The position numbers and the translations under genes were made by a program. This document shows positions 47,712 through 62,700 of a stretch of DNA of 64,000 bases, piece after piece. Numbering within the stretch: the stretch's first letter is position 1; each line of letters begins with the position of its first letter. Origin of the DNA: Archivesica marissinica (taxonomy: Eukaryota; Mollusca; Bivalvia; Venerida; Vesicomyidae); contig CM026404.1 of NCBI GenBank assembly GCA_014843695.1, positions 4,897,840 to 4,961,839 on the forward strand, written 5' to 3'. A model generated the notes under the pieces. The model searched no databases, was not told the origin of the DNA, and saw nothing but the letters and a program-made list of their open reading frames with translations.

Positions 47712-50700
47712 CAAACAAACAAACAGATGATAATTATAAACTGCTGATAGATACAGATTGCCCATAATGAGCAGTTCTGATCTAGCCATAATGCATGGAC
47801 TACATGTGCAGCATAACTGGACCGTTGATCTGTTCCTGTGAGATGTTGCACATTGTGAAACAGACTAAATACACATAAGTGACATAATGTCTGGTAGTAG
47901 ATCAGTGCTCCAGACTTGCATTACATCCACGTTCAAACACTGATTTGTGCCCATTTTAAAAATTTGACTGTAATGATGAAATTATCTAACCTGGACAGTT
48001 GATAAGGCAATACTTTGTTCATGTATGCAACCATTTTCTTCACATGCTTGGCGAATGGGTGCAATCCTGTTGCTGTCTCCTAGAGTAGAAGGATTATACA
48101 TGACTACAACTTGTATCTACACAAACATATACATGTACACTGTATAATTCACTTCTATAGCATAGCCTTTGAATAGCACGGCGCTTGGATATTTTAATTC
48201 CGGGAACCCTTTTGACTGACCAGCATACTTCAGTATATTTATTTATATTTCGGGTTTTACGCCTGCATCAGCACCATTTTGGGCTATATCGCCGGTGGGC
48301 AGTTTACCTAACAACACCTTTCCTGGGCAGGCTCCAGCGGTTAACCAGTACTTGGGAGCACCAACCTCCGTAAGAAACTGCCAACTTGTTCATATAAATG
48401 AGACACGGCCTGAGCGGGGCTCAAATCCGTGACCATCAGTGATGATAGGTTACAGTGGTATACAAGTCAGCGACCTTAACCACTCGACCACACATACTTC
48501 AGTAGAACAGTTATAAACCGATATTGCTATACATATCTTTGTTTGTTCAGGTTTTATGTCTTCAACAGCACAATTTTAGGTTACATCGCCGGTGGCCAGT
48601 TTACCTAACACCTTCCTGGGCAGCCTCCAGTACTTGGTGCATCAACCTCCATAAGAAACAGCCAACGTTTTCATATAAACAGACACGGCCTGAGCGGGGT
48701 TCGAACCAGTGACCTTCAGCAATGATATGTTACAGTAGTATACAAGTTAGCGACCATAACAACTCGACCATCCACCCATACTAGTATTCAACAAGCATGA
48801 TTGATGATGATGATGATGATGATGACCTAGATTCTAGACATTCAAAACTGATTATTGCAGAGCCTCCGTCGTATAATGGACACAGTGTCCACCTGGTTGA
48901 GGTTGTGAGCTTGAACCCCTCCAGTATCCCGGTGGTGATGTCTTTAGTGGGCAACACTAGTACATCCACATCGCCTCTTCTCTCTACAACAGTGGAGTTC
49001 AAACTCAGTCTCAAACTTTTGATTGGTATCACTCGACCAATCAATTGGTTCTGCTGAGTATAAAACTCAGACTTGACCAATCAATTGGTTCTGCTGAGCA
49101 TAAAACTCAGACTCGACCAATCAATTGGTTCTGCTGAGCATAAAACTCAGACTCGACCAATCAATTGGTTCTGCTGAGCATAAAACTCAGACTCGACCAA
49201 TCAATTGGTTCTGCTGAGCATAAAACTTGGACTTGACCAATCAAAGTCCTTGAGCTTGAGATCTGAGAAAATTGTTATAACCTTGGGCCCAGGATTACAA
49301 CAGGAATGAGGAATCAAGATTGATTCAACTAACGTTGTGAGAACTTGTTTCGCAATCAAGCTAAAATAAATTTGTACAACTAACATGATTGCATAAATAA
49401 TTTTTGAAATGTTTTCATAGAATGACATTAACCCTTTCAACACCACAGACCTCTAAATAGGCTTACAAAAAGTGTAGATCCAGATGAGCCGGCTGGTGAC
49501 GAGCCGTCTCATCAGGATCTGCACTTTTTGCCAGTGATATGACTATTTTTAGGCATAATTACCCATTTTGATAAATGAACTGGTCCAAATGTGATTTTCT
49601 GATTCATTTATTGGTTTATGAATATCATGGACCAGTCCATCTGAGTTACTTGGTGTTGAAAGGGTTAATAATGAATTTTAACATTAAATTCCCAAGAATA
49701 TGGTATGTAGAATGCGTACGAGAGTTGTGAGGGCATCCTCCTTGAACGATGCGAGGAATTCCTTCAGCGAGTGCTCCACCGGGCGTAAATGAGATAAATG
49801 CTCATGCAGTAACTTGCAAAACTGTAAACAGAAGAGACTCACTAAACAACGTGAAATACAAATAGTCAGTGTCGGATGAGATCAAATTTAAGGTGTCCAG
49901 GGTTCACTCTGTCTGAATGTTTGTCTGCGCCACTTCTGTCGCCAATTGAAAAACACTGGAGCCAATTAAAAAAAAACGTAGAGTCAACTAAGATCCATAT
50001 AGTTCACAAATAAATATTTGAAGCTATGTATTTGACAAAACATCTGAATTAAAAAAAAAAAGTTGCGCCAATTCACAAACTTTAGCACCAATATTTGTTT
50101 TTTGTCGCAATTGGCGACTGACAGCGGGTACCCCGTGTTTCCGCAAATATTGGAATTCAAAATTCGATGACTTTTCCGTAATCAAAGAACTCCAAAGTTC
50201 ACCATTCCCTATGCTACAATATGCCTAATTGTACTGTTTGCTAAATTATGTCACAAAAAATTTCATTGACCATGATTTTTTGAAATTCCCAGACGTTATC
50301 TGATTTTAGAAGCTTGACCCAGAATGCCCTGATTTTCCCCGATGAATACGATGAGTATAAAACTCAGACTTGACCAATCAATTGGTTCTGCTGAGCATAA
50401 AACTCAGACTTGACCAATCAATTGGTTCTGCTGAGCATAAAACTCAGACTTGACCAATCATGGAAGATTTTGTAAGAGAATGTCGAGAGTTCAGCATTGT
50501 ACCTCCCATCAATGGACATGTTGAGGTGTGTCGGATTGGCAGTACCTTGTTCTCGGTTGTGTCGGATTGGCAGTGCCTTGTTCTCGTTTGTGTCGGATTG
50601 GCAGTGCCTTGTTCTCGGTTGTGTCGGATTGGCAGTGCCTTGTTCTCGGTTGTGTCGAATAACTGCTTCATTTTCATGTCTGAGTTGTTCAGTTCCTGAA

Positions 50701-53700
50701 CCGTAACACTGGCCTTATTGACTAATAGTGCAGCGGTCAATGGCCCAAAAGAGCTCTAATTAAGGAGTTAGTGCTCCCCGAGGTAGAACAAAACGAAATT
50801 GGTATATTATCATCAATTAGGGTCTTATGGACCCGAAGCAAGTTCTTGGCATGTTCAATTCGATGATTCAATGTTTTTTATTCTTACTTTACTATATGGT
50901 ATTGCTATTTTCAAAAGTAAAATAAATTGCAGGGTAGGGTAAATATTTTGAGAAATGCATATTTATAACACCTATAAAACGATACATGTTACATACCATT
51001 GGAAAGGTAATACATTGTTCTAATTGTTTGGCTTATTTAATATAATGTATTAATGACGTCGGAGTCATACTGACGTCATAATTAACAGTTTGCCATCGAA
51101 ACTGTAAGTGCGCATAATCTTGGTCTCAATACTTCGTTTTATTTTATGTCTCATCACAAAATTACACTATTTAGTGGAAGAAATGGAGACAATAAAGAGT
51201 AGCTACTGTGCAAATGAACACTATATGTTTATACATCAAGCAAGATGAACTATATGCCGTTGTTAAAGGGGAAGTGTAATGCCGATTTTAACATAAAATC
51301 ACAAAATCTTCACTTTGAACTATTATCAAGTGTCCATGTCAAGTACTAGCGTACACAACCATAATATTATATTGTGTACCGATACATCAGACTAATATTG
51401 GTCTTCTAGTGTTGCTTGGATGTTGTCCGTTAAACATTCTGCATAACAATGGCAGTTTTCAGTACAAGCAAGTCCGGCCTGAATGCACTGACAGTGTTGC
51501 TTATTATCACACATTGAATCTGTGTAAAATAAGTGTGTCATTGCTCTAACTTCAACTGGTGCTGGATCTTTCTCGAAAAAGACAGCGGCAATAGCAGTCT
51601 TCTCCAGCCATGGACAATTGGGCTACTGACACCAGGCCGCTGAATGTGACTATGCTTCCAAATGTATAATTGGTAAGCGCAGCGACGTACGGGCTGTGTG
51701 AAAGCGTCATCGGTTGGTGGTAGATCGGCAGCAGATTTGTCTGTAGATGTAGCAATAACATATCTAAGTTCATCAAAATATGCACACAATTGGCCGTTTA
51801 CTTTCTTTTTATTCCCATACAGTGTCAATGCATACAGCCTAGTTATACTCTGCATCTCATTAGATACCTGTATACTGTCACCCAGCAATGATATCGGCTC
51901 AATGTCATGTATGTTCTTTTGTAGGATGTTGAATGCTGTTCGTTTGCCAATCCTAAACAATGAACTTGTACTGTCACATCCCGTTAAGACATGTATTGCA
52001 GGTAGGCATTGTGTTAGAGCTGCACCCAAGGTTGACGTCAATCCATTGATTGGGATGAATCTTTGCCTATTCGTCAATGCCCCTTCGTGACCAGCATGCA
52101 TGTACGTGTTGATGGGTATATCTCCGCGGCCACAGTAATACAGCAGCAACACCAATACATCGGTTTCATCACAGTGCACAATAATGCGAGTATGGTTGAC
52201 CACAGAATCTATAACATGCAGTAACATTCTTGTGTCAGCTTCCTCGTGTGCACTGTACAAATGTTCCAGGTCAAACGCCGACGTTGGTGTTATTTGCCTG
52301 GTAATTGCACAATTGTCATAGCCACCTGCAAGTATAACGCAACTTCCAACACGGATATGCACTTGTATATGTGCTTCTATGTACTCTGAAATATGAGATG
52401 TCAATGAGCCTTTGTTCTTTGAATGTTTCAAGAATCGTTTGTAATTTGGAACAGTGCGTGCACCCAAGACTGCATGTGACACCAGCTCGTCGGTTACGCT
52501 CAGCATTTTTAATCGAGTCAGGCGTGTCGTATCGATCGAATACAATACAAGAACACAAGTTACAACTGATAGCCTACCACGCATGGTTGATATAAGTCTA
52601 TTCATAACAATATTTGCTAATTCATCAAATGTCTTGAACAATCTATCATTCAGTGTCTGCAACGTGGCCATTCAATCAATAATGTATGCGGTGCTTTGCA
52701 ATGGTTCTTGGCTGGATATGTCCGTGTGAGCTGGGCATATATATTCTATCTTGCATGCAAGATCTGACTTTGTAGTCTTTCGAATTGTTCCGTCGTCATT
52801 GAATAACGTAGGGGGGTACAGCGGCTAACTCATGTTTTATAACAGTTTTCAGATCAACATTTCTTTGTTTTGCAACGGCTAATAATCGCCTGAACAGTAC
52901 TTCTGAATGGATCTTCAGCTGTTTCGATTGCAGTGTGACACTTGGTTTCATATCAGCAAATGTTAATGGTTTAATTCTTGCATCGGGCTTCCAAAAGCTA
53001 ACTACCTTGCTGTCGTGCCAAAACCTCTTATCAAAGAACTCGACTGAACGTTTATTCCCATTTTCCATGTAACCAGTCAGTGATGTGGCTATATCTTGAG
53101 ATGCACCTAAACCAGTGAATATGTTAATCAACATTTCAGGTACATCTTCTAAGTCGAATGGATTTTGCCACTGGTCTGGTATAATATCAACTATTTGACG
53201 TGAATCCTTTGCATCTCTTGTACTATTCTTAGCACTCTCGGTCTCATTCTCGTTGGCAATGCCACACAACGACTTAATGCACGCTGCATACTCTCCAGTT
53301 AAATGTCGGGTAATCAGCCAACTGGTCAAAACACTTTTGATCAATGTGAACTCGACGACCCCATCACGACTTTTACAGTCCTTATTCACTGACTGATCCA
53401 ATGCCTAGTCAGTGGCAACACAGTTGAATAGATTGTTGTTGGATCGCCGGACCATAAATCCCCCTTCAAGAAGATGTTGGTACGCAGGTGGGTTTTTGGA
53501 TTCCAACATTCTCATCTCGGTAAGATATACAGGTAAGTACTTTGCGTAATTATTACGCCCAGCAGCCCGCAGGATGGGGATTGCTTCTGCAACAGCATTC
53601 AGGTGTAATAGAAAATCTGCGCTGCGATCTTCCCGAAGTAGATGTAACAAAACATGCACTCCTTTTAGAAACTTAAACCAATAGTCAAATCTCTGTGATT

Positions 53701-56700
53701 GCTGTACCCCTTTACTCACAAACTGGAGTGATAGCTTCAGAAATTGAAAATAGCTTCTTGTTAATAGTGCCAAATCAGTTCACAGATCCTTGTCATGGTA
53801 GGTAAATGAACGTTGCAAATCTTCTAAGTCAAGCCGAAGTACATTGGACATGAACTCCGTGCCATTGGCAGCAGCCATTCATTTTTTCAAACCTTCAAAC
53901 AGCAGTTCAATTAAAGCTTTCATTGCCAACTTAAGTGCTCGAATGCCTCTTGACAGATGTATTGTGCACGAACTATCTGCATACACTCCCGACTCAGTCA
54001 AGAATGCATGCAGGCCGCCATCAGCATACAGTTTACCAATGCTAGCTAGCAATGCAATCAGAAGATGCATCACGCCAAGCCGCATAGTCACCTTGTCTTG
54101 CAACAATGGGGGTTTACTCCATAACAATTCCTGAGCTTTGCTATAAATGGAAAGGTCTGCTGTTACAAATATATATTCTTGGCCAAGCGATTCTGCCAAA
54201 CGTACTATTTGAATCAAGGCAGTATATATTGTATTCAGATCAGTGGGTTGAGCATGTATAAAAGGTAAGTATCGGATGGTTGTCACAGGCTGTGTAGATT
54301 CTGACAACATAGCATTAACTGCTGTCCACAAAAGATATCTCATTTTGTTTGCTTATATACCTAGCAAGACACCAACGCAAATCCATGGAAACAGCTGTAT
54401 TGAACGAATACAGATATGTGTCCATGTTGATATATACTGTGGCTGGAACAACTGGGGGCTAGGGGCGATTGGACGGTTTTCTATATCTCTCAATCAAGTT
54501 AGATTCATCTATACCATCACCTTCTGTCAGTGTCTTACTGGTTACTCGTTGTATGCGAATACTTGGCACATGTGTTGTGCTACGCTGATAAATGACAGCC
54601 GCCATTGAGTGGGTTGTGGACTTGCCATCGAGTGTTTCTTCATTCTGATCGAAGTTGTCAATTGCTGCATCTATGGATGAAGAGCCTTCTGTCCCGATCG
54701 GGATCAATCCTGCAGGAATATACCTGTTATCATCTCTGATCTGGCATTTAGCCAAAGATGACAGAAATCATCAGAACAAATAGCTTAATGTTTTATAAAA
54801 TAAATATAAAATGTTGTTGAATTGTATAATTTTATTTCGCATATCACTACAGCATCATGCTACTATATATAGGAAATGTTCACATTTTAATACTTATAAT
54901 TGATAATGATGTTTCGATATTGATCAAGCGAGTACAATTGATACCCAAATCACTTATGTTTTGTACAAATTATATATATAAAATAAAAATTTAGCATCAC
55001 AAAATATATCTACTTCCGTTTTTGACGACTACTATTACGTATGATGTCACCCTGGCGTCATCCTCATATTACTGCAAAATAAATCCTTGCAACATCAAGT
55101 ACAACTCATACTCGTTCCAACTGTATATAATATATACGATTTCATTTCTTTGATAGTTGTTTCATTTTCAAAATACTACCCCTACCCCCTTTTATTTTAG
55201 GCATTTAAAAAACACTACATCATCTTATTAAAAGCTCTATAATTTTCTTGAATCACCGTTTTGAATAGGCCAAGAACTATTTTCGAGTCTATGAAACATT
55301 AACCTACAAGAATATACCAATTTTGCTTTGTTCTACCTCAGGGAGCACCCTAGTCAAAATTCCTGGCCCAAACCACTGCTCTATAACTTCTGCATGTGAA
55401 TGCTGGCAGGTGGTGGTACTGTATGTCCACAGAACACTATTCATAAAGGTGTGTACTTCAAGTTCAAACAGGTTCTGTATGTAAAGGTACTGTAAAAGGT
55501 TCTCAGATGTCCATTCAGCTCAATCAAGAAAAATGCTTGAACAATTCTCCGTACCTTGAGAATGGTCTATAACCTTCAGATTTGGTTCCTGGACTTTGCG
55601 TGTTTTGGTTTGCACAAGTTGATGTTCAATAATTGTTTGCCAATTGTCATGTATGACTGATGATGATTGAGCTTGTTTACCCTCGCCTCCGACGAACCAT
55701 ATGGGCGAGCGATGTATGACTTGTCACGCATGTGATTTTCATATTGTAGTTACTTTTCTGCCATTTCTTACTGTCATGTGACCTACAGTAAGCTGCCTGA
55801 CCCACTCAGCATTTGTAATGACCATCATTTGCCATGTTTGTTGTCTTCCTTTTTGCCTGTGTGACATTTTTTGTGCTCCATGCAAATAAGTATTTCCTTT
55901 CAGTAGCTTCCTGGTGCAAGATTTAGTTCCATTCTTCAAAAAACCCTTGTTTTGCAGGGGGGTGGGGTACAATAATTGTCTCTAATCACCACAATGTCTT
56001 ATCTAATACTATAAATGTGGTATGTCTGTCTCATGCAGACATTATTTCATATATTCATGAGAAATATTACACTGTTAGTGTAAAGATTAATATGTGACAA
56101 CATTATAAATGTCTTATTTAGAGTTCTATTGCAAAAATGGCCAACAGTCTATGTAAGCACACTACATAGTGTCCCATTTGAAGGCATGTGCTGTGCAATT
56201 GTGATGTGGAAGACATAAGAAAGTCATATTTATGTTTATTGTAATGGTATATATCTTTTATATTAAATGAAATGCCAAACAAATTTGTCTTTAGGTCAGA
56301 CGGTGTTATTGATATAGTGGTCTGGGATTGGTTGAAGAAGTGTAGGGAAGCCCTTAAGAGTTATTGATACATGAACTGATTGGCTGAGTAGGTATTGTCA
56401 CAAATAGTGAAAATGACTTCTAAATATTAAAATACAATATATGAGCTGCATTTTGGAATATTTTAGAATATTTGCAGACTATTTGGGGACAAATAAACAG
56501 CATGTTATAAATGCAGGTGTCAGTGCAACATTCACCACCAAATTACATTCAGAGTAGGGGGTGGGTGCCTTTAGTGGGAAATAGAAAAAAAGCAATTGGT
56601 CAACCCCATTGAAATTTGACATTTTCTTGTGGCTCAGAAACTACTGTCTTTTGTGCCAAACTATTATTGGGGAAAATTTAATGGCACTGTGTGTTATAAT

Positions 56701-59700
56701 GGTGGCCTGTGGAAATTTCAATAGTGGTGTCTGACCAGTACCTGATATTCAAAGTTCGGAGTGGATAAGGTTTTTTACGGCGACATTAACTCACTTGCCC
56801 CTTACTGCTGTTATGTTTGAATCCGATTGAGGGTGCCAAAGTCTTTCACGTGAAGAAGCTAAGCAGCTAGCTTGGAGAAGTTTGGTGGTTCTACCCCGGT
56901 ACCCGCCCATGTCTGAAATACTGCTCAAAGGGGCATCCTGGGTCTTCCTCCACCATTAACAGTTGTTATCTTACGTTATATTTCGGGTTTCACGCCTGCA
57001 TCAGCACCATTTCGGGCTATATCGCCGGCGGGCAGTTTACCTAACAACACCTTTCCTGGGCAGACTCCAGTGGTTAACCAGTACTTGGGTGCATCAACCT
57101 CCGTAAGAAACTGCCAACTTTTTCATATAAATGAGACACAGCCTGAGCGGGGCTCGAACCCGTGACCATCAGTGATGATAGGTTACAGTGGTATACAAGT
57201 CAGCGACCTTAACCACTCGACCACAGAGGCGGACACCATTAACAGTTGAAGAGACACCATATGACTTAAGCTGTAAGTGCGATTTTAAACCCCAAAATAG
57301 ACAAATAAATAAATTGTTATATCAGTGTTCATTATTCTCATTACAAGCAAGATTTCGTGAAGTAGTCTACATACATGAATATTAACAGGACTTGTAGGCT
57401 CCACCTTGCCGTCTGCAGGATAGATTTGTGACCTCTGTTCTGTGTATGTGTAGAAATTAGACAAGGATTGGATTATCTCCCCTAGAAAGTGTACAGACTG
57501 GTTCACTAATTCTCTGCATCTGAGCTGATGTCGTCTGTCATGTGTTGGAAGGTTTAAACCATTCAGCTCAGGAATTTCTATAAAAGAAAAGTTATGTATA
57601 GATCTCTGACTATGGTATGTGATTTCTAATAATTCGGAAACGTCATTAGACAAGATTGATTCCCGAGTCTCACGAGACAACATATTTATAAACGTGTCGA
57701 AAGTCACATGATTTATGAAAACAATCACTTACAGTCAAACCTGTGTTAGTGGTCACCTCCATTAAGCGGTCAATCTGTATTAAGCAGCCAGTTTCCAGAA
57801 TATGTTGTTTCCTTATACATTTGCCCTCTATTAAGCAGCCACCTGTGCTAAACAGCCATATTCTGTGATTCCCTTGGCTGGCTGCTTAAGACAGGGTTGA
57901 CTGTATATATATTATCTATGCTACACATAGTATACAACAATGATCAGATACTGAACAATGAACATATCTTATTATGAATTGAACAAGCTGGCAATGTCTT
58001 GCCTGATATACAGTCAAACCTGTGTTAGTGGTCACCTCCATTAAGCAGCCAACCTGTATTAAGCAGCCAATTTCCAGATTCCCAATATGTTGCTTTATTA
58101 CACACTTTACCTCTATTAAGCAGCCAATTGCGCTAAGCAGCCACTTTCTGTGATTCCCTTGGCTGGCTGCTTAAGGCAGGTTTGACTGTATATATAATTT
58201 TTATTGCAAATAGTACATATGTCATACACAAAAAGATACAATACATAGCATGAAAATACAAATGGTTTGGGCCATAAGTTTTAGCAACATTAGACAATGG
58301 CCCGCACCTGCCTGATAGTGGTTTAGGCCCAAACTCAAGCAAATGTATCGCTAATCAAGTACAATCGAACCTGTATTAAGCAACCTGCCGAGGGCATGAT
58401 GACAAGTGGCTGCTTACTAGAGGTTAGATGATGACCAAATTGCCACACTTGTAAATCTGGTTAATGTTAAGCAACCTGCCGAGGGCATGATGACAAGTGG
58501 CTGCTTACTAGAGGTTAGACGATGACCAAATTGTCACACTGTAAATCTGGTTAATGTTAAGCAACCTGCCGAGGGCATGATGACAAGTGGCTGCTTACTA
58601 GAGGTTAGATGATGACCAAATTGTCACACTGTAAATCTGGTTAATGTTAAGCAACCTGCCGAGGGCATGATGACAAGTGGCTGCTTACTAGAGGTTAGAT
58701 GATGACCAAATTGTCACACTGTAAATCTGGTTAATGTTAAGCAACTGCCGAGGGCATGATGACAAGTGGCTGCTTACTAGAGGTTAGATGATGACCAAAT
58801 TGCCACACAGTAAATCTGGTTAATGTTAAGCAACCTGCCGAGGGCATGATGACAAGTGGCTGCTTACTAGAGGTTAGATGATGACCAAATTGCCACACAG
58901 TAAATCTGGTTAATGTTAAGCAACCTGCCGAGGGCATGATGACAAGTGGCTGCTTACTAGAGGTTAGATGATGACCAAATTGCCACACAGTAAATCTGGT
59001 TAATGTTAAGCAACCTGCCGACCGAGGGCATGATGACAAGTGGCTGCTTACTAGAGGTTAGACGATGACCAAATTGCCACACTGTAAATCTGGTTAATGT
59101 TAAGCAACCTGCCGAGGGCATGATGACAAGTGGCTGCTTACTAGAGGTTAGACGATGACCAAATTGCCACACTTGTAAATCTGGTTAATGTTAAGCAACC
59201 TGCCGAGGGCATGATGACAAGTGGCTGCTTACTAGAGGTTAGACGATGACCAAATTGCCACACTGTAAATCTGGTTAATGTTAAGCAACCTGCCGAGGGC
59301 ATGATGACAAGTGGCTGCTTACTAGAGGTTAGATGATGACCAAATTGTCACACTGTAAATCTGGTTAATGTTAAGCAACCTGCCGAGGGCATGATGACAA
59401 GTGGCTGCTTACTAGAGGTTAGACGATGACCAAATTGCCACACAGTAAATCTGGTTAATGTTAAGCAACCTGCCGAGGGCATGATGACAAGTGGCTGCTT
59501 ACTAGAGGTTAGACGATGACCAAATTGCCACACAGTAAATCTGGTTAATGTTAAGCAACCAGCCGAGGGCATGATGACAAGTGGCTGCTTACTAGAGGTT
59601 AGACGATGACCAAATTGTCACACTGTAAATCTGGTTAATGTTAAGCAACCTGCCGAGGGCATGATGACAAGTGGCTGCTTACTAGAGGTTAGATGATGAC

Positions 59701-62700
59701 CAAATTGTCACACTGTAAATCTGGTTAATGTTAAGCAACCTGCCGAGGGCATGATGACAAGTGGCTGCTTACTAGAGGTTAGACGATGACCAAATTGCCA
59801 CACAGTAAATCTGGTTAATGTTAAGCAACCTGCCGAGGGCATGATGACAAGTGGCTGCTTACTAGAGGTTAGTTGATGACCAAATTGCCACACAGTAAAT
59901 CTGGTTAATGTTAAGCAACCTGCCGACCGAGGGCATGATGACAAGTGGCTGCTTACTAGAGGTTAGATGATGACCAAATTGCCACACTGTAAATCTGGTT
60001 AATGTTAAGCAACCTGCCGAGGGCATGATGACAAGTGGCTGCTTACTAGAGGTTAGATGATGACCAAATTGTCACACTGTAAATCTGGTTAATGTTAAGC
60101 AACCTGCCGAGGGCATGATGACAAGTGGCTGCTTACTAGAGGTTAGATGATGACCAAATTGCCACACAGTAAATCTGGTTAATGTTAAGCAACCTGCCGA
60201 CCGAGGGCATGATGACAAGTGGCTGCTTACTAGAGGTTAGACGATGACCAAATTGCCACACTGTAAATCTGGTTAATGTTAAGCAACCTGCCGAGGGCAT
60301 GATGACAAGTGGCTGCTTACTAGAGGTTAGACGATGACCAAATTGCCACACTTGTAAATCTGGTTAATGTTAAGCAACCTGCCGAGGGCATGATGACAAG
60401 TGGCTGCTTACTAGAGGTTAGACGATGACCAAATTGCCACACAGTAAATCTGGTTAATGTTAAGCAACCTGCCGAGGGCATGATGACAAGTGGCTGCTTA
60501 CTAGAGGTTAGACGATGACCAAATTGCCACACTGTAAATCTGGTTAATGTTAAGCAACCTGCCGAGGGCATGATGACAAGTGGCTGCTTACTAGAGGTTA
60601 GATGATGACCAAATTGCCACACTGTAAATCTGGTTAATGTTAAGCAACCTGCCGAGGGCATGATGACAAGTGGCTGCTTACTAGAGGTTAGATGATGACC
60701 AAATTGCCACACAGTAAATCTGGTTAATGTTAAGCAACCTGCCGACCGAGGGCATGATGACAAGTGGCTGCTTACTAGAGGTTAGACGATGACCAAATTG
60801 TCACACTGTAAATCTGGTTAATGTTAAGCAACCTGCCGAGGGCATGATGACAAGTGGCTGCTTACTAGAGGTTAGATGATGACCAAATTGTCACACTGTA
60901 AATCTGGTTAATGTTAAGCAACCTGCCGAGGGCATGATGACAAGTGGCTGCTTACTAGAGGTTAGATGATGACCAAATTGTCACACTGTAAATCTGGTTA
61001 ATGTTAAGCAACCTGCCGAGGGCATGATGACAAGTGGCTGCTTACTAGAGGTTAGATGATGACCAAATTGCCACACTGTAAATCTGGTTAATGTTAAGCA
61101 ACCTGCCGAGGGCATGATGACAAGTGGCTGCTTACTAGAGGTTAGATGATGACCAAATTGCCACACAGTAAATCTGGTTAATGTTAAGCAACCTGCCGAC
61201 CGAGGGCATGATGACAAGTGGCTGCTTACTAGAGGTTAGACAACCACACACAAACAAAGGGCATGATGACAAGTGGCTGCTTACTAGAGGTTAGATGATG
61301 ACCAAATTGCACACTGTAAATCTGTTAATGTTAAGCAACCTGCGAGGGCATGATGACAAGTGGCTGCTTACTAGAGGTTAGATGATGACCAAATTGTCAC
61401 ACTGTAAATCTGGTTAATGTTAAGCAACCTGCCGAGGGCATGATGACAAGTGGCTGCTTACTAGAGGTTAGATGATGACCAAATTGTCACACTGTAAATC
61501 TGGTTAATGTTAAGCAACCTGCCGAGGGCATGATGACAAGTGGCTGCTTACTAGAGGTTAGATGATGACCAAATTGTCACACTGTAAATCTGGTTAATGT
61601 TAAGCAACCTGCCGAGGGCATGATGACAAGTGGCTGCTTACTAGAGGTTAGATGATGACCAAATTGTCACACTGTAAATCTGGTTAATGTTAAGCAACCT
61701 GCCGAGGGCATGATGACAAGTGGCTGCTTACTAGAGGTTAGATGATGACCAAATTGCCACACTGTAAATCTGGTTAATGTTAAGCAACCTGCCGAGGGCA
61801 TGATGACAAGTGGCTGCTTACTAGAGGTTAGATGATGACCAAATTGTCACACTGTAAATCTGGTTAATGTTAAGCAACCTGCTGAGGGCATGATGACAAG
61901 TGGCTGCTTACTAGAGGTTAGATGATGACCAAATTGTCACACTGTAAATCTGGTTAATGTTAAGCAACCTGCCGTGGGCATGATGACAAGTGGCTGCTTA
62001 CTAGAGGTTAGATGATGACCAAATTGTAATCGTGTTAATGGTTGTTTAATAGAGGTGACCACTAACACAGGACTATTCATACATTGAAAACAAATAGCAG
62101 AAAGCACTTACTTGTGTCCACAAAGGGCAGTTTATCAGCAATGATCTTGTTGGACAGATAAAGTTGATCTTTCAAGTCATTCTCCACAGTACTCAGCAAA
62201 CTTTCACTATATATTACGAATATTGTTGCCAATGTTTAGTAAATAAACTTGCATAGATAGATTATAATATGAATACGGGAAAGCTTCAAAGCGAACTCAA
62301 TCATAGATCCATAGCATCGCTAAATCCGTATGATTGAATCCACTGGGCTAATATAATTATTTTCTCCTGTAGTGTATAAACATGTATGTCTTTTGAAGAA
62401 TGTGATACTGTTACTGCTGCTGTTGTAAGTTCTACTGTGCAATACAGCAAGGATTATCATCATTTCATCTCAACTCGAGTTACCATAAAGCTCGCTATGT
62501 GAGCAGACCCGCTCGCTTAAAGCTCGCTATAATATATATGAGGGGCGTCCAAAAATTGCACAATACAATTATAATATTGAGTACCTAACTCATTCAGGGT
62601 TCCCTCTGTCTGAATTTTTGTTTGTGCCATTTCTGTCGCAAATTGAAAAAAAACTGGTGGAGTCAATTTGAAAAACATGGAGCCAACATGTAATTCACAG

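Larger units (their letters stand above)
50745..55375 (-). mobile_element. Decayed Academ-like DNA transposon with long TIRs
   Basis: The ends are inverted: AGTGCTCCCCGAGGTAGAAC and AAAACGAAATTGGTATATT at about 50,770-50,805 mirror the right end (plus strand AATATACCAATTTTGCTTTG, TTCTACCTCAGGGAGCACC, about 55,310-55,350). Weaker inverted similarity continues for roughly 350 bp (GTTCTTGGC, GGGTAGGG...ATTTTGA, TGACGTCAT/TGACATCAT). Inside, minus-strand coding pieces fill 54,755-51,538. It lies in the PPP1R21 exon 3-4 intron, same orientation as the gene. Superfamily assignment rests on the XPG-type nuclease signature described below. Confidence 0.7.

Noticed and set aside
48797..49057. 86-codon frame starting MIDDDDDDDD
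   Set aside because: The Asp run is a (GAT)n microsatellite and the remainder is degraded SINE.
50646..50745. Open minus-strand stretch VNKASVTVQELNNSDMKMKQ next to the Academ-like element, possibly a PPP1R21 exon
   Set aside because: Exons 3 and 4 join directly in phase and homology, leaving no gap for it; it runs into a 31-bp array.
51698..52729. Several plus-strand frames opposite the Academ-like coding region
   Set aside because: Antisense shadows of the better-supported minus-strand protein motifs.
55739..55972. 77-codon minus-strand frame in the exon 3-4 intron
   Set aside because: No recognisable domain, no splice context, and length expected by chance.
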